This document shows, piece after piece, positions 51,498 to 61,249 of a DNA stretch of 64,000 nt. Each line of letters opens with the position of its first letter. Position 1 is the first letter of the stretch. A model generated the notes under the pieces. It had not been told where the DNA came from and searched no databases. It saw only the letters and a list, made by a program, of their open reading frames with translations. This stretch comes from an uncultured Tenacibaculum sp. Its GTDB lineage: Bacteria > Bacteroidota > Bacteroidia > Flavobacteriales > Flavobacteriaceae. The stretch covers positions 248,001 to 312,000 of the forward strand of contig NZ_CANLTU010000001.1 of assembly GCF_947494125.1 (NCBI RefSeq). The letters run 5' to 3'. The position numbers and the translations under genes are program-made.

Positions 51498-54400
51498 TTA
51501 CTTCTTCATTATTTTAGTTTTTAATAATTTTTGACCATCATTAACTTCTAATATATAGATACCTGTGTTTAAATTAGACACATCTAAATTAGATGCATCT
51601 AAATAACCAGATTGAACAACTTTTCCAATTGTATTTACAAGCTTATACGTCATATTACTAGCTTTAGAAGCTAATTTAACGCGCACATAATTTCTTGCTG
51701 GGTTTGGATATGCCATAAAATCAGATGTAGCATCTTGATCTAAAAGACTATCAGCAATCTCATCAACATTAGTTGATGCTGCTGATGCTGTAATATTAAC
51801 AGTATAATCTTCAACTTCTCCATAGTTATATGTTCCACAAGAAGTTGTATGTTGTGCAGTATCTTTCATTGCTACACGCATTCTTGTTTGTCCTAACTGT
51901 GCTGAGGCTGGAATTGCAATATCAGCAGATACATTTCCTGCATTTGATGCTGATCCAGAAACAACTCTTTCACTTGATTCAAAAGTTCCGTTTTTATTGA
52001 AATCAATCCAAACTGACCAATATTCTTTATAAACGGTACTTGCATAACCTACACTTAGTACAATTTTACTAGTACTTCCTTGAGCCGCTGTTGCCACTTG
52101 GGAAGTAAAATCAGCATAACCTCCATTAGCTCCTGTAGCATTTGTTATTCCTCCATAAGACACATAGTCAATCCACTCATAAGAAGTTGTTCCTTTATAA
52201 GTACAATAAGTAACAGATGCTCCTAAAGTTGTTGCATTAACTACATTACTTGATGCTGATACATTTCCTGCTGCATCTTTTGCTTTTACAGAGAATGTAT
52301 ACGCTGTTGCTGCAGTTAAACCTGTTACATTATAAGTAGTTGCAGATGTAGTTGATCCTAATTTAGTAGCTCCTCTATATACATCGTATCCTGTTACGCC
52401 TACATTATCAGTAGATCCAGTCCAGTTTAATGTTAAGGTAGTTTGTGCTATACTAGCAGCAGCTAAACTACTTGGTGCACTTGGTGCTGTTGTATCTGCA
52501 ACTGCTCCTTGTATATTAACAGTATAATCTTCAACTTCTCCATCAAAATTAGTTTGACAAGATGTAGGGTTCGCATTATATAGAGCAGAAATTCTCATTC
52601 TAGTTGCTCCAACTTTTGCTTCTGCAGGTACAGCTATAGCTTTTGCTGGTAAAGCTCCGTTTGATACATTACTTATGTTTCCTAAATCAAAAGTTTCTCC
52701 ACTATCAGAAAAGTCACCATCTTGATTCCAGTCAATCCAAGCAATAACATCAATTCTATAGTTACCATCAGTATTTACTGACACAGTAAGATTTTCTGAT
52801 GAAGATTGTGATACAGTAGTACTTATACTTGTAAAATCTTCATAACCTTTATCTTTTGCTGGACCATCTGCGTTATTAATAGATCCAAATACAACTCTTG
52901 TAATCCCAGTTGCATACGATGTAGTACCATTAGACGCACAATATGTAATTGTTGCTGCTGTAGTAGTAACACCTACAGCACTACTTTCCGCAGATTCGTT
53001 TCCTGCTGCATCTTTTGCTTTAACCGTAAAAGAATATGCAGTACTCGCTGTTAAACCTGTTACATTATATGACGTACTAGTTGTAGTTCCTACTTTAGTA
53101 GTTCCTTGAAATACATCATAACCAGATACGGCTATATTATCAGTAGAAGCCGTCCAACTTAAAGTTAATGAAGTTGCAGTAACACTTGAAGCAGATACAT
53201 TACTTGGTACCGTTGGCGCTTCAGCGTCAGCAACTGCATTTGCTGTAAAACTTCCTGTAAACACACCTCTACCATAAGTAGATGCAATAATTTTATTTTG
53301 AGCATGGTTACCATTTATATTCCAATAATCAAAAGAAGTTACACTTACATCACTCATACCGTTATATGCCTGAGCCCAAGTTGGATTAGCTTCATTAAAA
53401 TTAGAAGTAGACCATACACCTAATTGTGTTGCTAAAATAGCTTCTGTTCTATCTAATGGATTTTGTAAAATGTCTCTTACTGGAATATTTGGTAAGTCTC
53501 CTTCTTTATTTACCCAATTAGTTCCTCCATCACTAGTTACCCAAACACTTGTTACACCATAATTATGCATTGTTACAAAAATATCATCTTCAGTAGCTCC
53601 AAAACGAACTGATGATATTGATCCAACAAACGGAGTAACAACATTTGTCCATGTTGCATTACTATTAGTAACATTGGTTAATTTTAATAGTTTACCATTA
53701 GATAATCCAACATACCATGTATTGTTTGCAAAAGGAGACGCTTGAAAAGCAGTAGGACTCGCATCTAAAAGAGCGTTTGTAATATTTCCTTTTGTATTAG
53801 ATGCTACATTAATACTTTTAATAGATTTAGTAGCAGCAGAAGCATTCGATAATAAACGATTTGCTTGACTATCATACCCCATTGGGTTTACAAAATCACC
53901 TGTAGTTCTTTCATTTAATATCGTTGTTGCTCCTCCTCGTATTCTACTCACTCCATTCCAAGGTAAATTAAACCTATAGATAACATTGTTAGTATAGGTT
54001 GCTATCATATACTGCCCATCTTTATCAATAAATGTATAAAAACCATCACCTCCTGATACTTCTGTTGAGCTGTTAACTCCAGCTACAGCATTCCTAAACC
54101 CCTGGGTACCATTATCCTGAGCTCCAGCACTAAAAATACCATCAACATCTCCTGCTCCATCTGGACCTATAGCTGCTTTTACAAATTGTGTTACATTGTA
54201 TCCTTTATTTCTCTTACTAATTGCCGCTCCTGCATTACTTGAATAATAGATTCCTCCATCATTACCAAATAACATTCTTGTTGATGAATTATTCCCAAAA
54301 GCAATTGAGTGCTGATCAGCATGTACATTATTAGCTATTCCAAAACCACCATACCAGTGAGATAATTGAGACCAAGAAGTTCCTCCGTTGGTAGTTTTAA

Positions 54401-55772
54401 ACAAGTCAATTCCTCCAACATAAACAATATTATCATTTGCAGGATCAGCTTCTATCACTAAATCATAAAACGATTGTCCTCTTGTAAAATCTTTTGCAGC
54501 AATATCTGTATCAGCATCATTTGGTAATGAAGTTGCTGTTATTGTTGTAAAACCATTTGTTGTTTTATAGATATGAACTGGGTCAATTAATCTATCTTGA
54601 GCATCTCTTGCTAAACCTTCTGTAAGAGCATAAATTTTATTTGCATCCGTTGCTGAAGGTTCTAATTCAACTCTATTTGAATCTGTTAAAGGAGAAGTTG
54701 CAGCCTCAGTCCAAGTAGAACCATTAGTTGAACTATACACTCTACCTCCGCTAGTTGCACTTAATACAGACTTAATTGTCCCCATCCAAATAGTATTATT
54801 AGCACTTACTTCTAAATCATTAGGTATGTAATAATAATCATTCCCGCTAAAAGTATACTTCATATTGTCAGATTCTATCCTACTCCATGTAGTTCCATTA
54901 TTAGTAGAACGATAGATACCTGCTGATTGCAATCCTAACCAATTTTTTGGAGTTGATGAATTTTTATAAACATATGCTCCAACTGCAACAAATAACTCTG
55001 TTGACGCTCCGTTATCCCATGCCAAAATATCGTTTACAAAATGTACTCCTGAAAGAAAAATATTACTTGCATTATGGTTAATAATTGCGGTACCAGCTGC
55101 TGGAATATTTACTGAAACCCAAGTAGTTCCTCCATCAGTTGTTCTATATACACCATTACCAACAACATCTCCTCCAGTATATTGCTCTCCAGTACCTACA
55201 TACCAAGTATTCGAATTTCTTGGATCTACTGTAATAGAAGTTACTGATAAGTTTCCTGGCACATTCTGAACTCTTTGCCATTGCGTGTTGGCATTGCTAA
55301 TATTTGTGTTTTTCCACAAACCTCCACTTACTCCACCTGCGTAAACAGTATTGTTAGTAGCATCATTAGGATCAAACATTATTACTCTAGTTCTACCTCC
55401 TACATTGTTAGGTCCTCTTTCTTCCCATGAATTACCATCTTCTCCAGGAGATTTTTGAGCTTGCCTATTCATTACAATCTCTTCTCGCAATTTATTCAAA
55501 TCACCTTCATCTAATTCACCAGTAGAAGGGTTGATTGAAAGTTCCCACATCTGCTCGAAATATCGATTTGGTGGTAAACCATAGTTTTTTCTCTTTTTTT
55601 TATCCCATTTCAAGGTTTCTTGATAAGGACTGTTTTTTAAAAATTCTGCGTGAATTTGTCGTTGTTTTTCAACATCTAAGCTCTCTTTCTCTTCAGAAAA
55701 ATGCTTATAGCCTATGGTTGTAACCAAAGCTAATGACAAACCACCCATTAATAACTTTAAATTGTTATTCAT
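51498..55772 (-). CDS. BNR/VPS10-like beta-propeller exoprotein with GEVED/FN3 modules and T9SS sorting domain
   Basis: The 1424-residue protein has an N-terminal signal/anchor (about 5-22). A long repeat region (about 110-850) shows the Asp-box pattern of sortilin/BNR propellers: YRTTDGGTTWVSV, YRSTNNGTTWSRI, FKTTNGGTSWSQL and VTSDGGTNWVN. FN3, GEVED, FN3, GEVED and a T9SS type A sorting domain (FMAYPNPARNYVRVKL to KTKIMKK) follow. Such proteins are annotated as glycosyl hydrolase or exo-alpha-sialidase-like, but no catalytic site is evident. A surface binding or adhesion role is as likely as an enzymatic one. Confidence 0.9.
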   Translation of the reverse strand: MNNNLKLLMGGLSLALVTTIGYKHFSEEKESLDVEKQRQIHAEFLKNSPYQETLKWDKKKRKNYGLPPNRYFEQMWELSINPSTGELDEGDLNKLREEIVMNRQAQKSPGEDGNSWEERGPNNVGGRTRVIMFDPNDATNNTVYAGGVSGGLWKNTNISNANTQWQRVQNVPGNLSVTSITVDPRNSNTWYVGTGEQYTGGDVVGNGVYRTTDGGTTWVSVNIPAAGTAIINHNASNIFLSGVHFVNDILAWDNGASTELFVAVGAYVYKNSSTPKNWLGLQSAGIYRSTNNGTTWSRIESDNMKYTFSGNDYYYIPNDLEVSANNTIWMGTIKSVLSATSGGRVYSSTNGSTWTEAATSPLTDSNRVELEPSATDANKIYALTEGLARDAQDRLIDPVHIYKTTNGFTTITATSLPNDADTDIAAKDFTRGQSFYDLVIEADPANDNIVYVGGIDLFKTTNGGTSWSQLSHWYGGFGIANNVHADQHSIAFGNNSSTRMLFGNDGGIYYSSNAGAAISKRNKGYNVTQFVKAAIGPDGAGDVDGIFSAGAQDNGTQGFRNAVAGVNSSTEVSGGDGFYTFIDKDGQYMIATYTNNVIYRFNLPWNGVSRIRGGATTILNERTTGDFVNPMGYDSQANRLLSNASAATKSIKSINVASNTKGNITNALLDASPTAFQASPFANNTWYVGLSNGKLLKLTNVTNSNATWTNVVTPFVGSISSVRFGATEDDIFVTMHNYGVTSVWVTSDGGTNWVNKEGDLPNIPVRDILQNPLDRTEAILATQLGVWSTSNFNEANPTWAQAYNGMSDVSVTSFDYWNINGNHAQNKIIASTYGRGVFTGSFTANAVADAEAPTVPSNVSASSVTATSLTLSWTASTDNIAVSGYDVFQGTTKVGTTTSTSYNVTGLTASTAYSFTVKAKDAAGNESAESSAVGVTTTAATITYCASNGTTSYATGITRVVFGSINNADGPAKDKGYEDFTSISTTVSQSSSENLTVSVNTDGNYRIDVIAWIDWNQDGDFSDSGETFDLGNISNVSNGALPAKAIAVPAEAKVGATRMRISALYNANPTSCQTNFDGEVEDYTVNIQGAVADTTAPSAPSSLAAASIAQTTLTLNWTGSTDNVGVTGYDVYRGATKLGSTTSATTYNVTGLTAATAYTFSVKAKDAAGNVSASSNVVNATTLGASVTYCTYKGTTSYEWIDYVSYGGITNATGANGGYADFTSQVATAAQGSTSKIVLSVGYASTVYKEYWSVWIDFNKNGTFESSERVVSGSASNAGNVSADIAIPASAQLGQTRMRVAMKDTAQHTTSCGTYNYGEVEDYTVNITASAASTNVDEIADSLLDQDATSDFMAYPNPARNYVRVKLASKASNMTYKLVNTIGKVVQSGYLDASNLDVSNLNTGIYILEVNDGQKLLKTKIMKK

Positions 55773-55811
55773 TGTTAAAGGGTTTTGATTGGGTTAATAA
55801 AATTTATGAAA

Positions 55812-55836
55812 AAACCCGAGCAAAAAGCTCGGGTTT
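55812..55836 (-). terminator. Intrinsic terminator of the M43 peptidase gene
   Basis: AAACCCGAGC and GCTCGGGTTT form a 10-bp stem, the same stem sequence as the terminator at 39912, 26 bp beyond the stop. Confidence 0.85.
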
Positions 55837-55862
55837 CCTATAGCCTAATTAGTTTTAGTAAG

Positions 55863-58217
55863 CTATTTCTTGATAATTTTAGTTTTTAATAATTTTTGAC
55901 CATCATTAACTTCTAAAATATATATTCCTGAATTTAGGTTAGATACATTTAAACTACGAGAATCTAAACGACCTTCTTTTACAACTTTTCCGATTGTATT
56001 TACAACCTTATATGTTATTTCATTTGATTTAGAAGCTAATTCAACCTGTACAAAATCAGATGAAGGATTTGGATAAGCCATTAAACTTAAACCTGATTCA
56101 TTTCCTAATTTATCAGCTCTAACTAATTCTGAATCTCTTGTTGTACTTGCTGTAATATTTACAGTATAATCTTCAACTTCTCCATAATTATATGTTCCAC
56201 AAGAAGTTGTATGTTGTGCAGTATCTTTCATTGCTACACGCATTCTTGTTTGTCCTAATTGTGCTGATGCTGGGATTGTAAGATCTGCAGATACATTTCC
56301 TGCACTAGATGCAGATCCTGCAACAACTCTCTCACTTGTTTCAAAAGTTCCATTTTTATTAAAATCGATCCAAACTGACCAATATTCTTTATAAACTGTA
56401 CTAGCATATCCTACACTTAATACAATTTTACTTGTACTTCCTTGTGCAACAGTTGCTACTTTTGAAGTAAAATTTCCATAACCTCCATTTGCTCCAGTAG
56501 AATTTGTCATACCTCCATATGATACATAGTCAATCCATTCATAAGAAGTTGTTCCTTTATATGAACAGTACGATACTGAATTTGATAAAGTTGAAACATT
56601 AACTGTATTACTATTTGCTGATACATTTCCTGCTGCATCCTTAGCTCTTACTGAAAAAGTATAAGCTGTACCCGCAGTTAAACTTGTAATATTTACAGAA
56701 GTATTTGCTGTAGATCCTAATTTTGTAGATCCTCTATATACATCATATTCTATTACTCCTACATTATCTGAAGAAGCTGACCAGTTTAATGTTAAAGTAG
56801 TTTGTGCTACATTAGATGCTGCTAAACTTGCTGGTGCACTTGGTGCTTGTGTATCTGCACTTGAAGTAGAAGAAGTATAATTTGCTGCCCATCCTGCTGC
56901 TGTAACAGATCCATCAGAGGTAAATTTAACAAACATTGCATTTCCTGTAGAAGTTACTGCACTTGGAGTAGAAGTTCCTGAGAATTTCCCTAACTGTGTT
57001 GCGCTTGCTGTTGTTCCATCATAAACAGTTACAAAATCATAACCACTTTCAGTATTAAAACTACTAAAGTTTAAAGTGACCTTTCCTCCATTAGCTGGTT
57101 TGATTAACCAAGTACAATTTTTATTACTTGCATAGTCTTGACTTCCACTTCCATCGTTGAAAGAACCACTATTATCTGTTACTGTAGCTCCACCGTTACA
57201 TGGGTCTTGTGTAGTACCACCACCATTTCCAAACTTATCAGATAATGCTAAAGCACGTCTAGAACCTCCAGATTCTAACACTGCACGCATTCTGTTTTTT
57301 TGACCAGTAGTAAATAAATTCATACAAGCGTCATCTGAATAATCCATATAGTTTTGAACCATATCTTCAGATCCACAAGAAACATGTCCTGTTTTACAAC
57401 CATAGTTTGCCGCATCAGATTTTGGTGTATCTGAAACAAAATCATCTTTACTACAATCTCCATCTCCCCAAATATGACGTAAATTTAAATAATGTCCTAT
57501 TTCATGTGTAGTTGTTCTTCCTAAATTAAAAGAAGGATTTAATGTTCCTGTAGAACCAAAAGCATCATGTATCATTACTAAACCATCAGTAGCAGCTGCA
57601 CCTCCTGGAAATTGAGCATATCCTAATATAGTTCTATCACCTTGTGGGCTAGTATTAGTCATTTTAGGAACAATCCACATATTTAAATACTCAGCAGTAT
57701 TCCATGGACTAACTCCACCTGAAGATGAACTCTTCATTGCATTATATGACTTATATTTTGTTCCCCAATCTGATCCACTTACTTGTTTTCTAGTAATTGC
57801 AGTAGTCGCGTTTCCACTTGGATCTACTTTAGCCATAGCAAACTCTATTTGAGTATCTGCTGCTTGTGACCATTTATTTGTTTTATCAGTATTATTTCTT
57901 CTAAAATCTTTATTTAATACATCAATTTGAGAAAGAATTTGTGCATTACTAATATTATTTGTAGAATTAGTATATAAAACATGCACTACAACTGGAATTG
58001 TAATAATACTTCCAGCTACTTTGCCTTGAGTATTTTCCATTTGTTTAACTCTCTTTTGAGTAAACTTTTCTATCTCTTTCATTCGGTTTTCAAGACCTTG
58101 ATCATTGAGCTTTCTATGCTCTAAATCTTCCATTACAGAACAAGTTCTTTTTTGTTGAGCAAATGCTGCTCCAATAAAAAATAAGCATAAAAATGCCAGA
58201 GTAATTTTGTTTTTCAT
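55863..58217 (-). CDS. M43 (pappalysin-like) metallopeptidase with CUB, FN3, GEVED and T9SS sorting domains
   Basis: This 784-residue secreted protease has a signal peptide (1-20), a propeptide and an M43 catalytic domain. The extended zinc motif is TTHEIGHYLNLRHIWGDGD, with the Met-turn region NYMDYSDDACMNLF. A CUB domain (about 340-455), one FN3 domain, one GEVED domain and a T9SS type A sorting domain (LMAYPNPSSDFVQVEL to LKTKIIKK) follow. Its GEVED module is nearly the same as the last one in the neighbouring propeller protein. It is the first gene of the five-gene minus-strand exoprotein cluster. Confidence 0.94.
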   Translation of the reverse strand: MKNKITLAFLCLFFIGAAFAQQKRTCSVMEDLEHRKLNDQGLENRMKEIEKFTQKRVKQMENTQGKVAGSIITIPVVVHVLYTNSTNNISNAQILSQIDVLNKDFRRNNTDKTNKWSQAADTQIEFAMAKVDPSGNATTAITRKQVSGSDWGTKYKSYNAMKSSSSGGVSPWNTAEYLNMWIVPKMTNTSPQGDRTILGYAQFPGGAAATDGLVMIHDAFGSTGTLNPSFNLGRTTTHEIGHYLNLRHIWGDGDCSKDDFVSDTPKSDAANYGCKTGHVSCGSEDMVQNYMDYSDDACMNLFTTGQKNRMRAVLESGGSRRALALSDKFGNGGGTTQDPCNGGATVTDNSGSFNDGSGSQDYASNKNCTWLIKPANGGKVTLNFSSFNTESGYDFVTVYDGTTASATQLGKFSGTSTPSAVTSTGNAMFVKFTSDGSVTAAGWAANYTSSTSSADTQAPSAPASLAASNVAQTTLTLNWSASSDNVGVIEYDVYRGSTKLGSTANTSVNITSLTAGTAYTFSVRAKDAAGNVSANSNTVNVSTLSNSVSYCSYKGTTSYEWIDYVSYGGMTNSTGANGGYGNFTSKVATVAQGSTSKIVLSVGYASTVYKEYWSVWIDFNKNGTFETSERVVAGSASSAGNVSADLTIPASAQLGQTRMRVAMKDTAQHTTSCGTYNYGEVEDYTVNITASTTRDSELVRADKLGNESGLSLMAYPNPSSDFVQVELASKSNEITYKVVNTIGKVVKEGRLDSRSLNVSNLNSGIYILEVNDGQKLLKTKIIKK

Positions 58218-58500
58218 TTCTGAAGGGGTTTTTAATTAATTATTTATCAATAAAGAGGCACGTATTATCATATTCACAACAAAACCTCTTAAATTTTTGT
58301 TAAACGGGCAACAAATATAGAAAAAAACATTAGTTATGCTATTTTTTTTGCAAAAAACAAATATTTTTAATACCTTCAAATCTTTTCGTTTTTTTAAAAA
58401 CCCAGTACTACAGTAGGTTTAATGCTTTTTTAAAACTTTTTAAAAAAAACACTTGCCAACAAATTTTCAATAAGATTAATTGTATTTTTATTAAAATTTT

Positions 58501-60168
58501 ATGCGAATGCTTCAAATAAAAAATTTAGAAATAAGTTTTAAAAAATCGCCTGCTGTTGTTAAAAACATTTCTTTTAGTTTACAGGAAAATGAGATATTAG
58601 GTATTGTAGGTGAAAGTGGAAGTGGAAAATCTATAACCTCGCTCGCTATTTTAGGGCTTCTTCCTAAGTTTGCAGATATAAAAGGTGAGATACTTTTTAA
58701 AGAAAAAGATTTACTAACATATAACAATAAAGAATTTCAAAAAGTTAGAGGTAGCAACATCGCTATGATTTTTCAAGAACCTATGAGTTCATTAAACCCT
58801 ACCTTAACTTGTGGTTTTCAAGTTGCGGAAATTTTGCAATTACACACAAGTTTATCTACCAATGAAATAAAGCAAGAAGTACTTTCTCTTTTTAACAAAG
58901 TTAAATTACCTAGACCTAATGATATTTATAACTCTTATCCTCATCAAATAAGTGGAGGCCAAAAACAACGAGTTATGATTGCTATGGCTATTGCTTGTAA
59001 ACCTCAGTTATTAATTGCAGATGAGCCTACAACAGCTTTAGATGTTACTGTTCAGAATGAAATTATTCTACTTTTAAAAGAGTTACAGCAAGAATTTAAA
59101 ATGGGAATACTTTTTATTTCCCATGATTTAGCTTTAGTTTCTGAAATTGCCGATACTCTTGTTGTAATGCATAAAGGTAAAATTATAGAACAGGGTGTTT
59201 CTTCTAGTATTTTTCTTAGACCAAAAGAAAACTATACTAAAGCTTTAATAAATTCAAAACCCACTACTAAAAAACGTTTTAAAATATTACCTACTGTAAC
59301 TAATTTTATTAATAATTCGGTAGATACTACTTTATATACAAATGAAGAACGTTTAGAATATCATAAAAACATCTATAGCAAACCTCCTTTATTAGAGATT
59401 AAAAACCTCCATAAAAATTTTATATCTAATGCTTCTTGGTTTTCTAAACCTAACATAGTTAAAGCAGTAAATAATATTTCTTTTAAAATTTATAAAGGGG
59501 AAACCTTAGGTTTAGTTGGAGAAAGTGGATGTGGGAAAACCACCTTAAGTAGAACAATTTTACAATTAGAAACGCCTAGTTCTGGGCAAATTTTATATAA
59601 AGGCACCGACATTAGCAAGCTTTCAAAATCTAGTTTTAAGAAACTAAGAAAAGACATACAAATTATATTTCAAGATCCTTTTTCTTCTTTAAACCCAAGA
59701 ATTACAATTGGTAATGCTATTCTTGAACCAATGAAAGTTCACAATATTTTAAATTCTTCAAAAGAAAGAAAAAATTATGTGCTCAATTTATTAGAAAAGG
59801 TTGGTTTAGAAAAAGAGCACTTTAATAGATATCCTCATGAATTTTCTGGAGGTCAAAGACAACGAATTGGTATTGCTCGAACTATTGCTTTACAACCAAA
59901 ACTAATTATATGTGACGAATCTGTTTCTGCTTTAGATGTTTCTGTTCAAGCTCAAGTTTTAAACTTATTAAATAAATTAAAAGCTGAATTTAATTTTACA
60001 TATATATTTATTTCACACGATTTATCTGTAGTTAAATATATGGCTGACCAACTAGTAGTTATGAACAAAGGTAAAATAGAAGAAATTGCTGATGCTGATG
60101 AAATTTATAATAATCCAAAAACAATATACACTAAAACATTAATAGAAGCCATACCTAAAGGGCTTTAA
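58501..60168 (+). CDS. Fused two-domain peptide-type ABC transporter ATPase (DppD-DppF/YejF-like)
   Basis: The 555-residue cytoplasmic protein contains two oligopeptide-type ABC ATPase domains in one chain. Domain 1 has Walker A GESGSGKS, signature ISGGQKQRV and Walker B ending in ADEPTTALD. Domain 2 has Walker A GESGCGKT, signature FSGGQRQRI and CDESVSALD. Both carry the Q-loop EPMSSLNP/DPFSSLNP stretch typical of the Dpp/Opp class. No permease or binding protein gene is in the window, so its partners lie elsewhere. It is divergent from the M43 peptidase gene across 283 bp. Confidence 0.93.
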   Translation: MRMLQIKNLEISFKKSPAVVKNISFSLQENEILGIVGESGSGKSITSLAILGLLPKFADIKGEILFKEKDLLTYNNKEFQKVRGSNIAMIFQEPMSSLNPTLTCGFQVAEILQLHTSLSTNEIKQEVLSLFNKVKLPRPNDIYNSYPHQISGGQKQRVMIAMAIACKPQLLIADEPTTALDVTVQNEIILLLKELQQEFKMGILFISHDLALVSEIADTLVVMHKGKIIEQGVSSSIFLRPKENYTKALINSKPTTKKRFKILPTVTNFINNSVDTTLYTNEERLEYHKNIYSKPPLLEIKNLHKNFISNASWFSKPNIVKAVNNISFKIYKGETLGLVGESGCGKTTLSRTILQLETPSSGQILYKGTDISKLSKSSFKKLRKDIQIIFQDPFSSLNPRITIGNAILEPMKVHNILNSSKERKNYVLNLLEKVGLEKEHFNRYPHEFSGGQRQRIGIARTIALQPKLIICDESVSALDVSVQAQVLNLLNKLKAEFNFTYIFISHDLSVVKYMADQLVVMNKGKIEEIADADEIYNNPKTIYTKTLIEAIPKGL

Positions 60169-60225
60169 CTTTTTTCAATACTATATTAATAGTATATTGC
60201 ACTGTTAAAAAACGAAAAGAAAAAC

Positions 60226-61242
60226 ATGAAAATTATAGTCCCTATGGCTGGTATTGGATCTCGTTTGAGACCTCATACTTTAACTATCCCAAAGCCTTTA
60301 ACTGTTATAGCTGGTAAGTCAATTGTTCAACGTTTAGTTGAAGATATTACCTCAGTAGTAAACCAACCTATAGAAGAAATTGCTTTTATAATTGGCCCTG
60401 CTGCTAAAGGTTTTCCTGCTAATACTGCTGATAAACTTAAAAATATAGCTGAAGATCTTGGAGCTAAAGGTTCTGTATATGTTCAAGAAGAAGCTTTAGG
60501 AACTGCGCATGCAATTTACTGTGCAGAAAAATCATTAGACGGTCCTTGTGTAGTTGCTTTTGCAGATACTTTATTTAAAGCTGATTTTAAATTAGATTCT
60601 AATGCAGATGGAGCCATTTGGGTAAAACAAGTAGAAGACCCAAGTGCTTTTGGTGTTGTAAAATTAAATAATGGTATTATTACTGATTTCGTTGAAAAAC
60701 CTAAAGAGTTTGTTTCTGACTTAGCTATTATTGGTATTTATTATTTTAAAGATGGTGCTAAGGTTCGTCAAGAAATAAAATATTTACTTGATAACAATTT
60801 AACAGAAAATGGTGAATATCAATTAACCAATGTCTTAGAATCGTTAAAACAACAAGGAGCACAATTTATTCCTGGCAAAGTTGATGCATGGATGGACTGT
60901 GGAAAAAAAGACCCTACTGTAGATACAAACAAACAAGTTTTAGGTTTTGAGCAAGCTAATGGCAACAATTTAGTAGCTAATGACGTTGTATTAGAAAACT
61001 CAGAAATTATTCAGCCTTGTTATGTTGGTAAAAACGTAGTTTTAAAAAATACTAAAATTGGACCTTTTGTTTCTATTGGTGAAAATAGTATAGTTGAAAA
61101 CTCAACTATTATAAACTCATTAATACAAACAAATGTTCAAATTTCTAATGCAAATTTAGATAATGCCATGATTGGTAATCATGCAAAATATAATGCTAAT
61201 TATACATCGGTAAGTATAGGTGATTATACAGAACTCACATAA
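60226..61242 (+). CDS. Sugar-phosphate nucleotidyltransferase
   Basis: The 338-residue enzyme has an N-terminal nucleotidyltransferase domain with the signature PMAGIGSRLRPHTLTIPKPL and catalytic Asp in FADTLF, and a short left-handed beta-helix tail of hexapeptide repeats (about 250-338). It makes an NDP-sugar from NTP and a sugar 1-phosphate, probably for cell-surface glycans; the sugar cannot be told. It starts a run of plus-strand genes seen together in many flavobacteria. Confidence 0.9.
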   Translation: MKIIVPMAGIGSRLRPHTLTIPKPLTVIAGKSIVQRLVEDITSVVNQPIEEIAFIIGPAAKGFPANTADKLKNIAEDLGAKGSVYVQEEALGTAHAIYCAEKSLDGPCVVAFADTLFKADFKLDSNADGAIWVKQVEDPSAFGVVKLNNGIITDFVEKPKEFVSDLAIIGIYYFKDGAKVRQEIKYLLDNNLTENGEYQLTNVLESLKQQGAQFIPGKVDAWMDCGKKDPTVDTNKQVLGFEQANGNNLVANDVVLENSEIIQPCYVGKNVVLKNTKIGPFVSIGENSIVENSTIINSLIQTNVQISNANLDNAMIGNHAKYNANYTSVSIGDYTELT

Positions 61243-61249
61243 AAAAAAG

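Noticed and set aside
61220..61249. GTG start for the TPR protein
   Set aside because: It overlaps the nucleotidyltransferase gene by 23 bp and adds a polar segment before a normal signal peptide. ATG 61250 is preferred.
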